A stretch of 64,000 bases of DNA from Betaproteobacteria bacterium (GTDB lineage Bacteria > Pseudomonadota > Gammaproteobacteria > Burkholderiales > SG8-41). The stretch lies in NCBI GenBank assembly GCA_028292435.1, contig JAQGMI010000060.1:1-64000 (forward strand). Direction: 5' to 3'. Positions 17,592-25,664 of this stretch are shown here, one piece after another. Position numbers and translations under genes: made by a program. The notes beneath the pieces were generated by a model that was given only the letters and a program-made list of their open reading frames with translations, ran no database searches and was not told the DNA's origin. Within the stretch, counting starts at the first letter, position 1. Each line of letters opens with the position of its first letter.

Positions 17592-19672
17592 ACATCGAGT
17601 CCATTCGCCAAGAAATATACGAGACCGCAAACTGTGCAGATAGCGGTCTCCATCGCACCGAGGCGATCTTCCGGTCCTTGGCGGGAACAGTGGCAGAGGC
17701 AGGTTTTCTCACGGATCCCCAATTCACACCAATTCGATTCAAGTCAGGCCGGCAGCAGTGCGCTATTGATGGTTACGACATTGACGAGGAAGACGGAGTG
17801 ATAACGGTGTTTACTGTTATCGACGCACACGCCGCAACGGAGCTGGATCGGCCGTGGGCAGACGCGACATGCGCAAAGAAGGACTTAGACCAAGCTGTGA
17901 AGGAAATGGTTGCGGCCATAGAGGCCATCGGAAGCGGGACGCGACCGCCGTTGGACGAGTCTGACCCCGCGCAAGACCTCGTCAAGTCCTTGCAGACGGA
18001 TTACCGAGCGGAGCAGGGCCGCGTGACATGCTGCGTGCTAACTACGGGCCGCGTGACCAATATGGGCGCGGATTCAGCTGCGGAAGCCGCGATCCGCACA
18101 GCGGTATGGGATGCAGACCGGCTTATTCGAACTCGCGAAAACGGACGCGAACAGCTCGTGGCGGATTTTGAGCCAATCGGTGGACTGCCCTGCTTGGTTT
18201 CCGAGCATGAGGCCGCGGAAATCCAAGAGGGCAGGGTTGGCGTCCTCATCGCCAAGGTTCCGGGGACTTTTCTCGCCTCCCTTTACAACGAACATCGAAT
18301 GCGGCTGCTGGAGCGAAACGTCCGGGCATTTCTGCAGTTCACCGGAAAGGTGAACAAAGGTATTCGCGAGACAATCCGTTTCAAGCCGGAGCATTTCCTT
18401 TCCTTCAACAATGGAATCGCCGTAACCGCCTCAAAGGTAAGGCTGAGTAAGAGCCCGGGCGGCTACCTGCTTCTCGTGGCAGAGGATTTTCAGATCGTAA
18501 ATGGAGGCCAGACTACGGCATCTCTCGCTCGTTGCGTACGCGAGGATAAGGCTGACGTGTCCGCCATCGCTGTTGCCATGAAGCTGACGGTGGTGCCCGA
18601 AGAGCTTATCGGAGAACTCGTGCCGCTGATTTCCCGCTATGCCAACACTCAGAACCGAATCCAAGAAACGGATTTCTTTGCGAACAATCCTTGGCACATT
18701 GAGCTAGAGCGCCATTCGCGTGCTGTAGAGGCCGAGCGGGATGAGCTGTCCGAGGGACGCCCGATCCGCTGGTATTACGAACGAGTACGCGGACAGTATG
18801 CGGAAGAACTGGCGAAACTCTCAACAGCGCCTCGAAAGGCGGCATTTCGTAGCCGCAATCCTTCCCGCGCAAAGTTCACAAAGACAGATCTCGCACGATA
18901 CCTCTTGGCGTGGGAGCAAGAGGCACATACGGTAAGTCTGGGCGGGCAGAAATGTTTTGTTCGACTCATGGCAGTACTCGGCGCAACAGCAACAAATGCA
19001 GAGGCGAGCCAGTTGCCCGGCGAAGAAGAATTCAGGCGCATCTGCTGTCTCGCGCTCCTTCAACGTCGAGGCGAAAAAATATGTACTGAGCTAGGTATCG
19101 TTGGTTACCGCGCGAATCTCGTCGCATATGCAATCATGGTGCTTTCAATCCAGACCATGAAACGCCTGCCATGGCGAAAGATTTGGACGAGTCAGGCGGT
19201 TCCGCCAGACATCGATCAGGCGCTGCGCATCGCGATCCCGGCATGCGATATGGCTATCCGCGAATCTGCGGGTCCAAGAAATGTCAGCGAATGGGCGAAA
19301 AAGCCCGACTGCCGCCAATTCGTCTTGGACCGTAAAATTGAGTTGACCCTGCGACCGTCAATCGATTGGGATCAGTTTTCGATCAAAGATATGGCACGGC
19401 CGAAAGGCGAGATTGACCTTATTCGCGTGTTCTGCAAATTGAACGCAGAACAGTGGCTCTCGGTGGCGAATGCCGCGCGACGTGGTGGTGCGAATCCAGT
19501 CTGGAGCGGGGTGGCTGAAACGATGGCAAATCGGCTGATTCCAGCTGGACGCTCGCCCTCTGAAAAGCAAACTAAGGTCCTGAGAAAGGTGCTTACGCGG
19601 TACTCCGGAATCGCTGCTCTTCGTAAAGTCCTTTCGAACGAGGATCAGAGAATACTCTCAGGAGGCAGTTAA
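17588..19672 (+). CDS. AIPR family (abortive infection phage resistance) protein
   Basis: A 694-residue AIPR-family protein and last gene of the operon. The family core is clear: FNNGIAV with F273-N-N-G276, then FQIVNGGQTTASL with N305-G-G-Q-T-T310, then ISRYANTQNRIQETDFFANN. AIPR proteins were first linked to abortive infection by plasmid-borne phage-resistance systems and recur with Z1 and MORC ATPases. Their biochemical role is unsettled. Start ATG overlaps the nuclease stop. Downstream lies only an 86-base gap before the convergent vsr gene. Confidence 0.88.
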   Translation: MNIESIRQEIYETANCADSGLHRTEAIFRSLAGTVAEAGFLTDPQFTPIRFKSGRQQCAIDGYDIDEEDGVITVFTVIDAHAATELDRPWADATCAKKDLDQAVKEMVAAIEAIGSGTRPPLDESDPAQDLVKSLQTDYRAEQGRVTCCVLTTGRVTNMGADSAAEAAIRTAVWDADRLIRTRENGREQLVADFEPIGGLPCLVSEHEAAEIQEGRVGVLIAKVPGTFLASLYNEHRMRLLERNVRAFLQFTGKVNKGIRETIRFKPEHFLSFNNGIAVTASKVRLSKSPGGYLLLVAEDFQIVNGGQTTASLARCVREDKADVSAIAVAMKLTVVPEELIGELVPLISRYANTQNRIQETDFFANNPWHIELERHSRAVEAERDELSEGRPIRWYYERVRGQYAEELAKLSTAPRKAAFRSRNPSRAKFTKTDLARYLLAWEQEAHTVSLGGQKCFVRLMAVLGATATNAEASQLPGEEEFRRICCLALLQRRGEKICTELGIVGYRANLVAYAIMVLSIQTMKRLPWRKIWTSQAVPPDIDQALRIAIPACDMAIRESAGPRNVSEWAKKPDCRQFVLDRKIELTLRPSIDWDQFSIKDMARPKGEIDLIRVFCKLNAEQWLSVANAARRGGANPVWSGVAETMANRLIPAGRSPSEKQTKVLRKVLTRYSGIAALRKVLSNEDQRILSGGS

Positions 19673-19758
19673 GCCCGATTCGGGCATTGCGATCTTGTGA
19701 ATCGTCAGCCGGTTTGAAACGGATAGGTATGTGAGAAAGGGCATGGTCCGTACTGCTT

Positions 19759-20178
19759 TTAGCGCCGAAGTTTTCGTTCTATCTGCAGCGCGCATTGATT
19801 TACGTCGTTACGGATTTGATGTTCCCACACCCGGATCACCAGCCAGCCGCTCCGCTTCAGATCACGGTTTGTGGCTGCATCTCGATTCTTGTTTCCCAGG
19901 ATTTTGTTTTTCCAAAATTGTGCATTGTTCTTGGGCCACACAAGATGTTTTCGGCAACCGTGCCAGAAGCAGCCGTCAACGAAAAGGACAACTTTGAAAC
20001 GTGGGAAAACTAAATCTGGCTTTCCGCGCAATTTTGTAGACAGTCGGTAGCGAAGACCTAAGCCCCACAGTGCCTTGCGGAGTAAAATTTCCGGACGCGT
20101 GTTAACGCCCCGAATTCTGGACATGTTGTAGCTTCGCTGGGCGGCTGTATGTACGTCCGACGATGACCTGGATGTCAT
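19759..20178 (-). CDS. vsr: very short patch repair (Vsr) endonuclease
   Basis: A 139-residue Vsr nuclease. In the known family it nicks 5' of the T in T:G mismatches that arise when 5-methylcytosine deaminates, protecting the methylated site from C-to-T mutation. The core is intact: catalytic D55 in GKPDLVF, then VDGCFWHGC with F71-W72-H73, the WxxKI segment (FWKNKILGNKNRD) and the C-terminal VIRVWEHQI. Its ATG overlaps the stop of the methyltransferase gene, so the two are translationally coupled. It is convergent with the AIPR gene. Confidence 0.95.
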   Translation of the reverse strand: MTSRSSSDVHTAAQRSYNMSRIRGVNTRPEILLRKALWGLGLRYRLSTKLRGKPDLVFPRFKVVLFVDGCFWHGCRKHLVWPKNNAQFWKNKILGNKNRDAATNRDLKRSGWLVIRVWEHQIRNDVNQCALQIERKLRR

Positions 20179-21653
20179 ATTTGCTCTAGAACATCATGCA
20201 CAATCGCAGCTAGTTGCCCTGCTAGCAACGGGGGCACTGCGTTACCCACCTGTTCATATTGCTGAGTACGGTTTCCCTCAAAAAAATAATTGTCGGGAAA
20301 CGTTTGCAGTCTAGCTGCTTCTCGCACAGTGAGGCTACGGCACTGAACAGGATCGTAGTGGATGAAGTAATGTCCGTCTTTACTAAGGTGGGACACGATG
20401 GTCGTTGCAGGCTTGCTCGCAGCCTGAACTCTGAACCGATCTGCGAACATCGTTCCATTTGCGGCGTCCTTAATATTCACATGATTAGGCCAGAGGCTCC
20501 TTGGGAATTCTGAGATTTTGGGCGACGTGCAATATAGTCTCGTATAACTCGATGCAAATAAATATCGCTTCAGATCGCTCCCCATGTGGGATTTTGAAGC
20601 ATGGTGAGTGACTCCATGAATATTCCCATCAAGGAACCAATTTTTTTTCTGCTCTAACCATGCACTTCTCAAAGTTGGAGTGGTGCGGACATTCAGAAAC
20701 TCGGCTCCACAAGATAAGTCTTTCAATTTAGCAACGTGTTTATGCAAGGCAGTTCTCAGGACGTTTCGCAATTGCAATTGTTTCAAGCTGGCTACTGCCT
20801 TCTTCCAATTGTTGAAAGTTGGCTCTGCTTTTGTGATGGCGCTTCTGATCTTAGGTAGATCGCCGATAGCTTCCTTTACGGAAATAAAAGCAGATTTTCG
20901 TCTCAGAACGCGGCGTTTTCGTTCAAGGTCGTTTCGGATGCCTAAAAGTATGACTCGATGCCTGGTTTGAGGTATGCCAAATTCTTCTGCTCTGATGATA
21001 AAGTCTTTAGGCTCTGGCTCAGCGTTCGCGTGGAGCCGCGTGAACGAATGTATTGTGTACCCAGCGTTAGCTAAGTCCTTTCGTATTTTGCCGAATATAT
21101 GCGTGTCCTTAACCGTCGAGGATAGAATTCCTTTGACGTTTTCCATCACAAAAACTGGGGGTTTGAATCGTTCAAGAATTCGGAGGTATTCTCGATATAG
21201 AAAGTGGCGATGATCTTGCTCGAACTCGTCCGGATTTGAACTGCGCATTCTGGATCTTCCCGCAAGTGAGTACGCTTGGCATGGAGGACCTCCTATTAGC
21301 ACCCACTTTTCGCGCTTTCCTTTGAGGGCATTGCTAATTAATTTTTCCACTTTTGGGTAATTGTATCTGCCAAGTTTTATGCATTTAGCTTCAGCTTTTG
21401 CGAGCTTTGCTTCGTCGGGATAGAGTCTAAATAAGTCCTCGGTTGAGATTTTTCCGCGAATACGGGCATAGTATTCTTCAGGTGCCGTTTCAAATTTTCG
21501 GAGAAAGCTGCGTAGAAGTAACGTCTGATGAGCTACCGGTTCTTTCTCAATCGAAAGAACGCTATGGAAGGATGTCCCGTTCTTGCTACGAAACGACGAG
21601 AACCCTTCGTTCAGCCCGCCGGGACCTGCAAAGAGATCGATGACTGGTATCAC
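20175..21653 (-). CDS. DNA (cytosine-5) methyltransferase
   Basis: A 492-residue C5-cytosine methyltransferase that transfers a methyl group from SAM to cytosine in a specific DNA site. Motifs in order: I DLFAGPGGLNEGF (6-18), IV GGPPCQAYS with nucleophile C125, VI MENVKG with E171, VIII QTRHR (229-233), then a variable target-recognition region of about 150 residues, IX TVREAARLQTFP and X QVGNAVPP. Translation starts at GTG 21653 without a strong ribosome binding site. A candidate promoter lies at 21769-21797. The coupled vsr gene and the CCWGG-rich array upstream suggest, but do not prove, a Dcm-like CCWGG specificity. Confidence 0.93.
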   Translation of the reverse strand: MIPVIDLFAGPGGLNEGFSSFRSKNGTSFHSVLSIEKEPVAHQTLLLRSFLRKFETAPEEYYARIRGKISTEDLFRLYPDEAKLAKAEAKCIKLGRYNYPKVEKLISNALKGKREKWVLIGGPPCQAYSLAGRSRMRSSNPDEFEQDHRHFLYREYLRILERFKPPVFVMENVKGILSSTVKDTHIFGKIRKDLANAGYTIHSFTRLHANAEPEPKDFIIRAEEFGIPQTRHRVILLGIRNDLERKRRVLRRKSAFISVKEAIGDLPKIRSAITKAEPTFNNWKKAVASLKQLQLRNVLRTALHKHVAKLKDLSCGAEFLNVRTTPTLRSAWLEQKKNWFLDGNIHGVTHHASKSHMGSDLKRYLFASSYTRLYCTSPKISEFPRSLWPNHVNIKDAANGTMFADRFRVQAASKPATTIVSHLSKDGHYFIHYDPVQCRSLTVREAARLQTFPDNYFFEGNRTQQYEQVGNAVPPLLAGQLAAIVHDVLEQI

Positions 21654-21768
21654 TTGAGCCTACGTCGCATCGGGAATTAGATGATGGGGATGGCCGGTTT
21701 AGCTAGTTTCGGCACGAAATGGGGGTAATGTCCTACGCGACGTGCCCCCCCGGTCCCCCCGTTCGTCG

Positions 21769-21797
21769 ATTTTGGCCGTCTTGAGCCGTAAAGTCAA
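21769..21797 (-). promoter_or_regulatory. candidate sigma-70 promoter of the methyltransferase gene
   Basis: Reading the minus strand, a -35 element TTGACT (21797-21792) is followed after exactly 17 bases by CAAAAT (21774-21769), matching the consensus at 5 and 4 of 6 positions. Transcription would start near 21762, leaving about 108 bases of leader before the GTG. The palindrome array begins about 30 bases upstream of the -35. Assigned by eye only. Confidence 0.4.
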
Positions 21798-21824
21798 TGG
21801 GTTATGGAATGGATTATTTTTTTT

Positions 21825-21993
21825 ACCAGGTTGTGACCTGGTATTTAACAAGCGAAACCAGGCTATGGCCTGGCTAGTGGTCGGGGAAACCAGGCCATAA
21901 CCTGGCAAAGTGTCGGAAACACCAGGCTACAGCCTGGTCAAAAAAATAAACCAGGTTGAAACCTGGTATACTAAAACCAGGTTATAGCCTGGT
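21825..21993. promoter_or_regulatory. array of six CCAGG-N6-CCTGG palindromes
   Basis: Six 16-base palindromes of the form CCAGG-N6-CCTGG, mostly extended to ACCAGG...CCTGGT, are centred at about 21833, 21865, 21897, 21929, 21958 and 21984. Centre spacings are 32, 32, 32, 29 and 26 bases. The N6 cores differ (TTGTGA, CTATGG, CCATAA, CTACAG, TTGAAA, TTATAG) while the arms are invariant, so the arms are under selection. The linkers are AT-rich and unrelated. A TATACT -10-like hexamer lies at 21967-21972 between the last two units. The array fills the divergent region between the methyltransferase and mobile mystery protein A genes and is probably an operator set. Every arm is also a CCWGG site. 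Confidence 0.7.
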
Positions 21994-22017
21994 TTTTTTT
22001 GATGAAAGGATAGCGCC

Positions 22018-22476
22018 ATGAAGGATAAAGACTTACTAAGGATGCGTCAGATAGAAGAACTCGCCGCGCCTTATCGCCAAGTCCTTTCGGGTCGTAGGCC
22101 ACAAAAAGGATGGATCCGCGCAATACAAGAAGGACTTGGAATGACCAATGTTCAGCTCGCGAAACGACTAAAGCTCCAACCACAAACAGTGGAGGACATG
22201 CAGGGATACGAGATCAGTGGAACGATAAAACTTAAGACGCTCGAAAAACTTGCCTATGCAATGGGATGCCGTCTTGCTTACGCAATAGTACCTCCAAAAC
22301 CTCTTGAGGAGATGCGCAATGAGCGAGCGTACACCATCGCAAAACGTCAACTCCAACCAGTGTCTCACTCAATGAAATTGGAAGATCAGGGCGTAACGGA
22401 CGCGGAGGAACAGAGTGCGATTGACCGCTTGGCAAAAGAAATATTAGCCGGCAATCCAAAACAATTATGGCAATAG
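22018..22476 (+). CDS. mobile mystery protein A (Xre-like HTH regulator)
   Basis: A 152-residue DNA-binding protein of the mobile mystery protein A family. A helix-turn-helix occupies roughly residues 41-78 (GLGMTNVQLAKRLKLQPQTV and following). These proteins are always encoded just ahead of a Fic-domain partner on variable or mobile DNA. By analogy with other regulator/toxin pairs, A probably represses the operon and may neutralise or control B. AAAGGA precedes the ATG. The six-palindrome array directly upstream is the natural candidate operator. The stop overlaps the start of the next gene by 10 bases. Confidence 0.88.
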   Translation: MKDKDLLRMRQIEELAAPYRQVLSGRRPQKGWIRAIQEGLGMTNVQLAKRLKLQPQTVEDMQGYEISGTIKLKTLEKLAYAMGCRLAYAIVPPKPLEEMRNERAYTIAKRQLQPVSHSMKLEDQGVTDAEEQSAIDRLAKEILAGNPKQLWQ

Positions 22477-23081
22477 AATTTGAATATCCTCCGGGTTCGA
22501 CACCATTAGATCCTGATGAAGCGGCTGGACTAATTCCAGGACACATTGCTACGCAAGGACAGCTAAATGAATGGGAGATGGCGAATATTCTGCGTGGTGA
22601 GGCATGGGCGTTTTCTAGAAAACACGACGATATGCTTTCGCCAAAATTCATTCGCTTCTTGCATAAGAAATTATTCGAGGATACGTGGGAATGGGCCGGC
22701 AAATATCGCACAACAGCGAAGAGTATTGGGATCGACGCTGCGCAGATTGGCCTTGAATTGAGCAAATTATGTAAGGATGTTGAATGCCAGCTTAAATATC
22801 GCAGTTATCCTCCAGATGAGCTTGCCGCTCGATTCCACCATCGCCTAACTTGGATACACCCCTTCCCAAATGGAAACGGCCGTTTCTCAAGAACAATGGC
22901 CGATCTCCTGATGGTGCAGAATGAAGAGCCCCGTTTTTCGTGGGGTGCTAGTGACATTATTTCGAAAGGAAATGTACGCACTAAATACATTGCGGCTTTG
23001 AAAGCAGCTGATGTCAAAGACTATGGTCCTCTTTTGGAATTCCTAAGATCAGGACACAGGCCGATTGGCGGGGCTGGTTAA
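22467..23081 (+). CDS. mobile mystery protein B (Fic domain)
   Basis: A 204-residue Fic-fold protein, partner of mobile mystery protein A. Fic enzymes usually transfer AMP or another nucleotide-derived group to hydroxyl side chains of target proteins. The core motif is HPFPNGNGRFSR starting at H131. The canonical motif is HxFx(D/E)GNGR, but the acidic Mg2+-binding residue is N135 here. This Asn form recurs in the mystery protein B group, so activity may be altered rather than lost. No inhibitory (S/T)xxxE(G/N) helix is evident. The start overlaps gene A by 10 bases, so translation is coupled. Confidence 0.88.
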   Translation: MAIEFEYPPGSTPLDPDEAAGLIPGHIATQGQLNEWEMANILRGEAWAFSRKHDDMLSPKFIRFLHKKLFEDTWEWAGKYRTTAKSIGIDAAQIGLELSKLCKDVECQLKYRSYPPDELAARFHHRLTWIHPFPNGNGRFSRTMADLLMVQNEEPRFSWGASDIISKGNVRTKYIAALKAADVKDYGPLLEFLRSGHRPIGGAG

Positions 23082-23156
23082 CTTGTCTTCCATAATCAGC
23101 TTGAAAGTGTGTTCGGTGACTCGCCTACCTCTCGATGCGTAACCGCAGCGACAAGT

Positions 23157-23368
23157 TTGCGTTTATTGGTTTTTCTTGGTGCTGCTTGGCGTCGCGTTCA
23201 CGCAGCCTGCGCCCGCTGCGGCACCAACCGGCAGCTATCCCGCTAAAACAATCCGCTATGTGACTCCGTTTCCGCCCGGCGGCATCACCGATCTGATGGC
23301 GCGCAAGATTGCGCAGAGACATCCGATGGTAGAAGCAGTCGGTTGTGATAGACAGCCGGCCGGATGAA
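23157..23368 (+). pseudogene. remnant of a Bug-family receptor gene
   Basis: About 210 bases are clearly homologous to the 5' part of the Bug gene at 24654. The fragment encodes a signal-peptide end and SYPAKTIRYVTPFPPGGITDLMAR, then runs out of frame after a small deletion, so the region equivalent to WKQSVVIDNRPGG is read as EAVGCDRQPAG. The start codon is lost and nothing downstream of this region is retained. It sits about 75 bases right of the mobile island, so island arrival or an incomplete tandem duplication may have destroyed it. The remaining sequence to 23559 shows nothing recognisable. Confidence 0.8.
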
Positions 23369-23559
23369 AGAAGTCCGGCACGGGCACGAAGATCTTTTGT
23401 AAACCGTAGCGCGCCCCGCTTTTTGCACTGTGACACCGGCATAATTCTGGTCCCGTTTAAGGTCATAAGTTCAGCACACAGTCAGAACAGCGCCCCGTTT
23501 ACAATTCGGTTCTTTTCCCACTGTTGGTGCAGTTCACAACACAATAACGAGGAGATCGA

Positions 23560-24552
23560 GTGAACAACGAAAAAACCGGTATGCGGGAACGGTTTGCCAT
23601 GGCATTGGTTGCAGCAGCGCTGCTGTATCTGCCGTCCGCCGCCAACGCGCAGGATTACCCCAATCGCCCCGTGCGCCTGCTCCTGCCATTTTCCGCCGGC
23701 GGCGGCAGCGATATCATCGCGCGCGTGCTCGCGCAGAAGTTGAGCGCCCAGCTTGGCCAGTCGGTGGTCGTCGACAATCGCGCCGGCGCGAGCGGCAATA
23801 TCGCGGCGGAGCTCACTGCAAGAGCTAACGCCGATGGCTACACGCTGATCTTCGGCAACTCGTCATTGGCGCTTGCGCCGGTGGTGTTCTCAAAGCTCAG
23901 CTACGACCCGATCAAGGATTTACAGCCGATCTCGATGGTGTCGTCGTTTCCATTCGTGCTCGGCGTGCATCCGTCGATGCCGGCGCGCGATGTGCGCGAG
24001 CTGGTGGCGCTCGCTAAATCGAAGCCCGGCGAACTCGCGTATGCGTCCGCAGGTGTAGGCACGCTGGGTAATTTCGCGATGCAGTTGTTCCGGCTGAAAG
24101 CCGACATCAAGCTGAATCATATTTCGTATAAAGGTTCGGGACCGGCGATCCTGTCGGTCATCGCGGGTGAAACGCAGCTCGCGACACTGACCTTGGCGGC
24201 CGTGAACGCGCACATCGCGAGCGGCAAGGTGCGCGCGCTGGCGGTGCTCGATAAAGTGCGCGCGCTGGCGATCCCGCAAGTGCCGACGATGAAAGAAGCC
24301 GGCATTGACGGCGTCGTCGTGCTGCAGTGGAACGGTTTGCTCTCGACGGCAGGCACGCCGCGCGCGACGATCGAGCGGCTGCATCGCGAGACCGTGAAAG
24401 CGCTGGCCGACCCGGAACTGCGCCAACGGCTCGCGAACGAAGGTGCAGCGCCGGTTGGAGATACCCCTGCGCAGTTCGGCGATTTCATCAAGCAGGAAAT
24501 GCGGACTTGGAATGAAGTCGCGAAAAAAGCCAGCATCGGCGCGGAACAGTAA
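23560..24552 (+). CDS. Bug-family tripartite tricarboxylate transporter receptor (copy 5)
   Basis: A 330-residue Bug receptor starting at GTG 23560 with ACGAGGAG upstream. The signal peptide is cleaved near A-N-A-Q (residue 31). Landmarks: YPNRPVRLLLPFSAGGG, NRAGASGNIA, ADGYT, SAGVGTLGN, HISYKG and LSTAGTPRATIERL. The usual WYG before the C-terminal lobe is replaced by LQWNGLL. It is the first gene right of the island and is followed by copy 6 after about 100 bases. Confidence 0.88.
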   Translation: MNNEKTGMRERFAMALVAAALLYLPSAANAQDYPNRPVRLLLPFSAGGGSDIIARVLAQKLSAQLGQSVVVDNRAGASGNIAAELTARANADGYTLIFGNSSLALAPVVFSKLSYDPIKDLQPISMVSSFPFVLGVHPSMPARDVRELVALAKSKPGELAYASAGVGTLGNFAMQLFRLKADIKLNHISYKGSGPAILSVIAGETQLATLTLAAVNAHIASGKVRALAVLDKVRALAIPQVPTMKEAGIDGVVVLQWNGLLSTAGTPRATIERLHRETVKALADPELRQRLANEGAAPVGDTPAQFGDFIKQEMRTWNEVAKKASIGAEQ

Positions 24553-24653
24553 GCGGGCAATCGCGCGCCGCGTGCTACAGTAGTTCCCAGACGTAACTTT
24601 TAAACACGTCGCCGCGAAAAACGCGGTGCCGATGAGGAAGTACGGAGGAGATC

Positions 24654-25631
24654 ATGCAGCGCACGGCCGCTTATGGTTTTGTCCTGGCGCTGGTTGGCGT
24701 CGCGTTTACGCAGTACGCGCTCGCTGCGGCGCCCGCGGGCAGCTATCCCGCCAAAACAATCCGCTATGTGATTCCCTTTCCGCCGGGCGGCATTACCGAC
24801 CTGATGGCGCGCACGATCGCGCAGAAAACCTCAGATGCATGGAAGCAGTCGGTCGTGATCGACAACCGGCCCGGCGGCAACGCGCTGATGGGTGCTGACC
24901 TCGTCGCCAAATCATCGCCCGACGGCTACACCTGGCTCGGCATGACGATTACGCACACGGTAAACGCGACGCTGTTTCCGCAGGCGCCGTACAATTTCTC
25001 GAAGGACCTGACGGCGGTCACGGTGCTGGGCTCGTTGCCGCTCGTGTTCGTCGTGCCGCAAAGCCTGCCGGTTAAATCGCTCGCTGATGTCACCGCATTG
25101 AGCCGTACGCGACCGTTGAACGGCGGATCGAGCGGCAATGGCACGCCGCAGCATCTGGCTTTCGAACTGTATCGCCAGTTGAGCGGCGTGAATGCGCAGC
25201 ACATTCCGTTCAAAGGCGGCGGACCTTCAACGATTGCGCTGCTAGGCGGTCATCTCGATTTCATTATCACCGGCCTGCCCGAGTGCCTGCCGCATATCCG
25301 CTCGGGCCGGCTGCGTCCGCTCGCAGTCGCCGGCGCCGCTCGCCTGCCGCCGATCCCGGACATTCAGACGACGGCAGAGCTCGGCATGCCGAGTCTCGCC
25401 ATCACGAGCTGGACCGGGCTGATGGTGCCGGCCGGCACGCCGAAACACATCGTCGCGCGGATCAACGCTGAAGTTACCAACGCGTTGAAGCAGCCGGATA
25501 CCGCCGACCGTGTGCGCGAGCAAGGCTTCGACGTTGTCGCCAACACGCCGGAAGCGGCGCAGAGTTTTATGGCCGCGGAAGTCGAGCGCTGGGGCAGGCT
25601 TGTGCGCGAAGCCAACATTAAAGCCGACTGA
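24654..25631 (+). CDS. Bug-family tripartite tricarboxylate transporter receptor (copy 6)
   Basis: A 325-residue Bug receptor, intact relative of the nearby remnant at 23157. GGAGGAG lies just before the ATG. The signal peptide ends near L-A-A-A (residue 24). Landmarks: YPAKTIRYVIPFPPGGITD, NRPGGNALMG, PDGYT, GSSGNGTPQH, HIPFKG and WTGLMVPAGTP. The segment ITGLPECLPHIRSG differs from the more common forms and may shape the ligand pocket. No catabolic gene follows directly; the next gene is convergent. Confidence 0.9.
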   Translation: MQRTAAYGFVLALVGVAFTQYALAAAPAGSYPAKTIRYVIPFPPGGITDLMARTIAQKTSDAWKQSVVIDNRPGGNALMGADLVAKSSPDGYTWLGMTITHTVNATLFPQAPYNFSKDLTAVTVLGSLPLVFVVPQSLPVKSLADVTALSRTRPLNGGSSGNGTPQHLAFELYRQLSGVNAQHIPFKGGGPSTIALLGGHLDFIITGLPECLPHIRSGRLRPLAVAGAARLPPIPDIQTTAELGMPSLAITSWTGLMVPAGTPKHIVARINAEVTNALKQPDTADRVREQGFDVVANTPEAAQSFMAAEVERWGRLVREANIKAD

Positions 25632-25664
25632 TCACGCGCAACCGGCGCGCGTGCAACTCCGGTC

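Larger units (their letters stand above)
12200..23100. other. defence / mobile island
   Basis: A block of eight genes unrelated to the surrounding carboxylate-uptake genes: GHKL ATPase, Z1 protein, PD-(D/E)XK protein and AIPR protein on the plus strand; Vsr and cytosine methyltransferase on the minus strand; then mobile mystery proteins A and B. Codon use is less GC-biased than in the flanks, and the stretch 19.7-23.1 kb is visibly AT-richer. A decayed Bug gene lies immediately to the right. No integrase, tRNA or clear attachment repeat was found, so the borders are approximate. Confidence 0.7.

Noticed and set aside
21825-21993. CRISPR array
   Set aside because: The repeats are 16-18-base palindromes with variable cores, linkers are only about 10-16 bases, and no cas genes are near. 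An operator array fits better.
21976-22000. Rho-independent terminator formed by the sixth palindrome and its T-run
   Set aside because: The shape fits a terminator, but it belongs to a series of identical arms lying directly upstream of mmpA and no gene reads into it from the left. Attenuation cannot be excluded.
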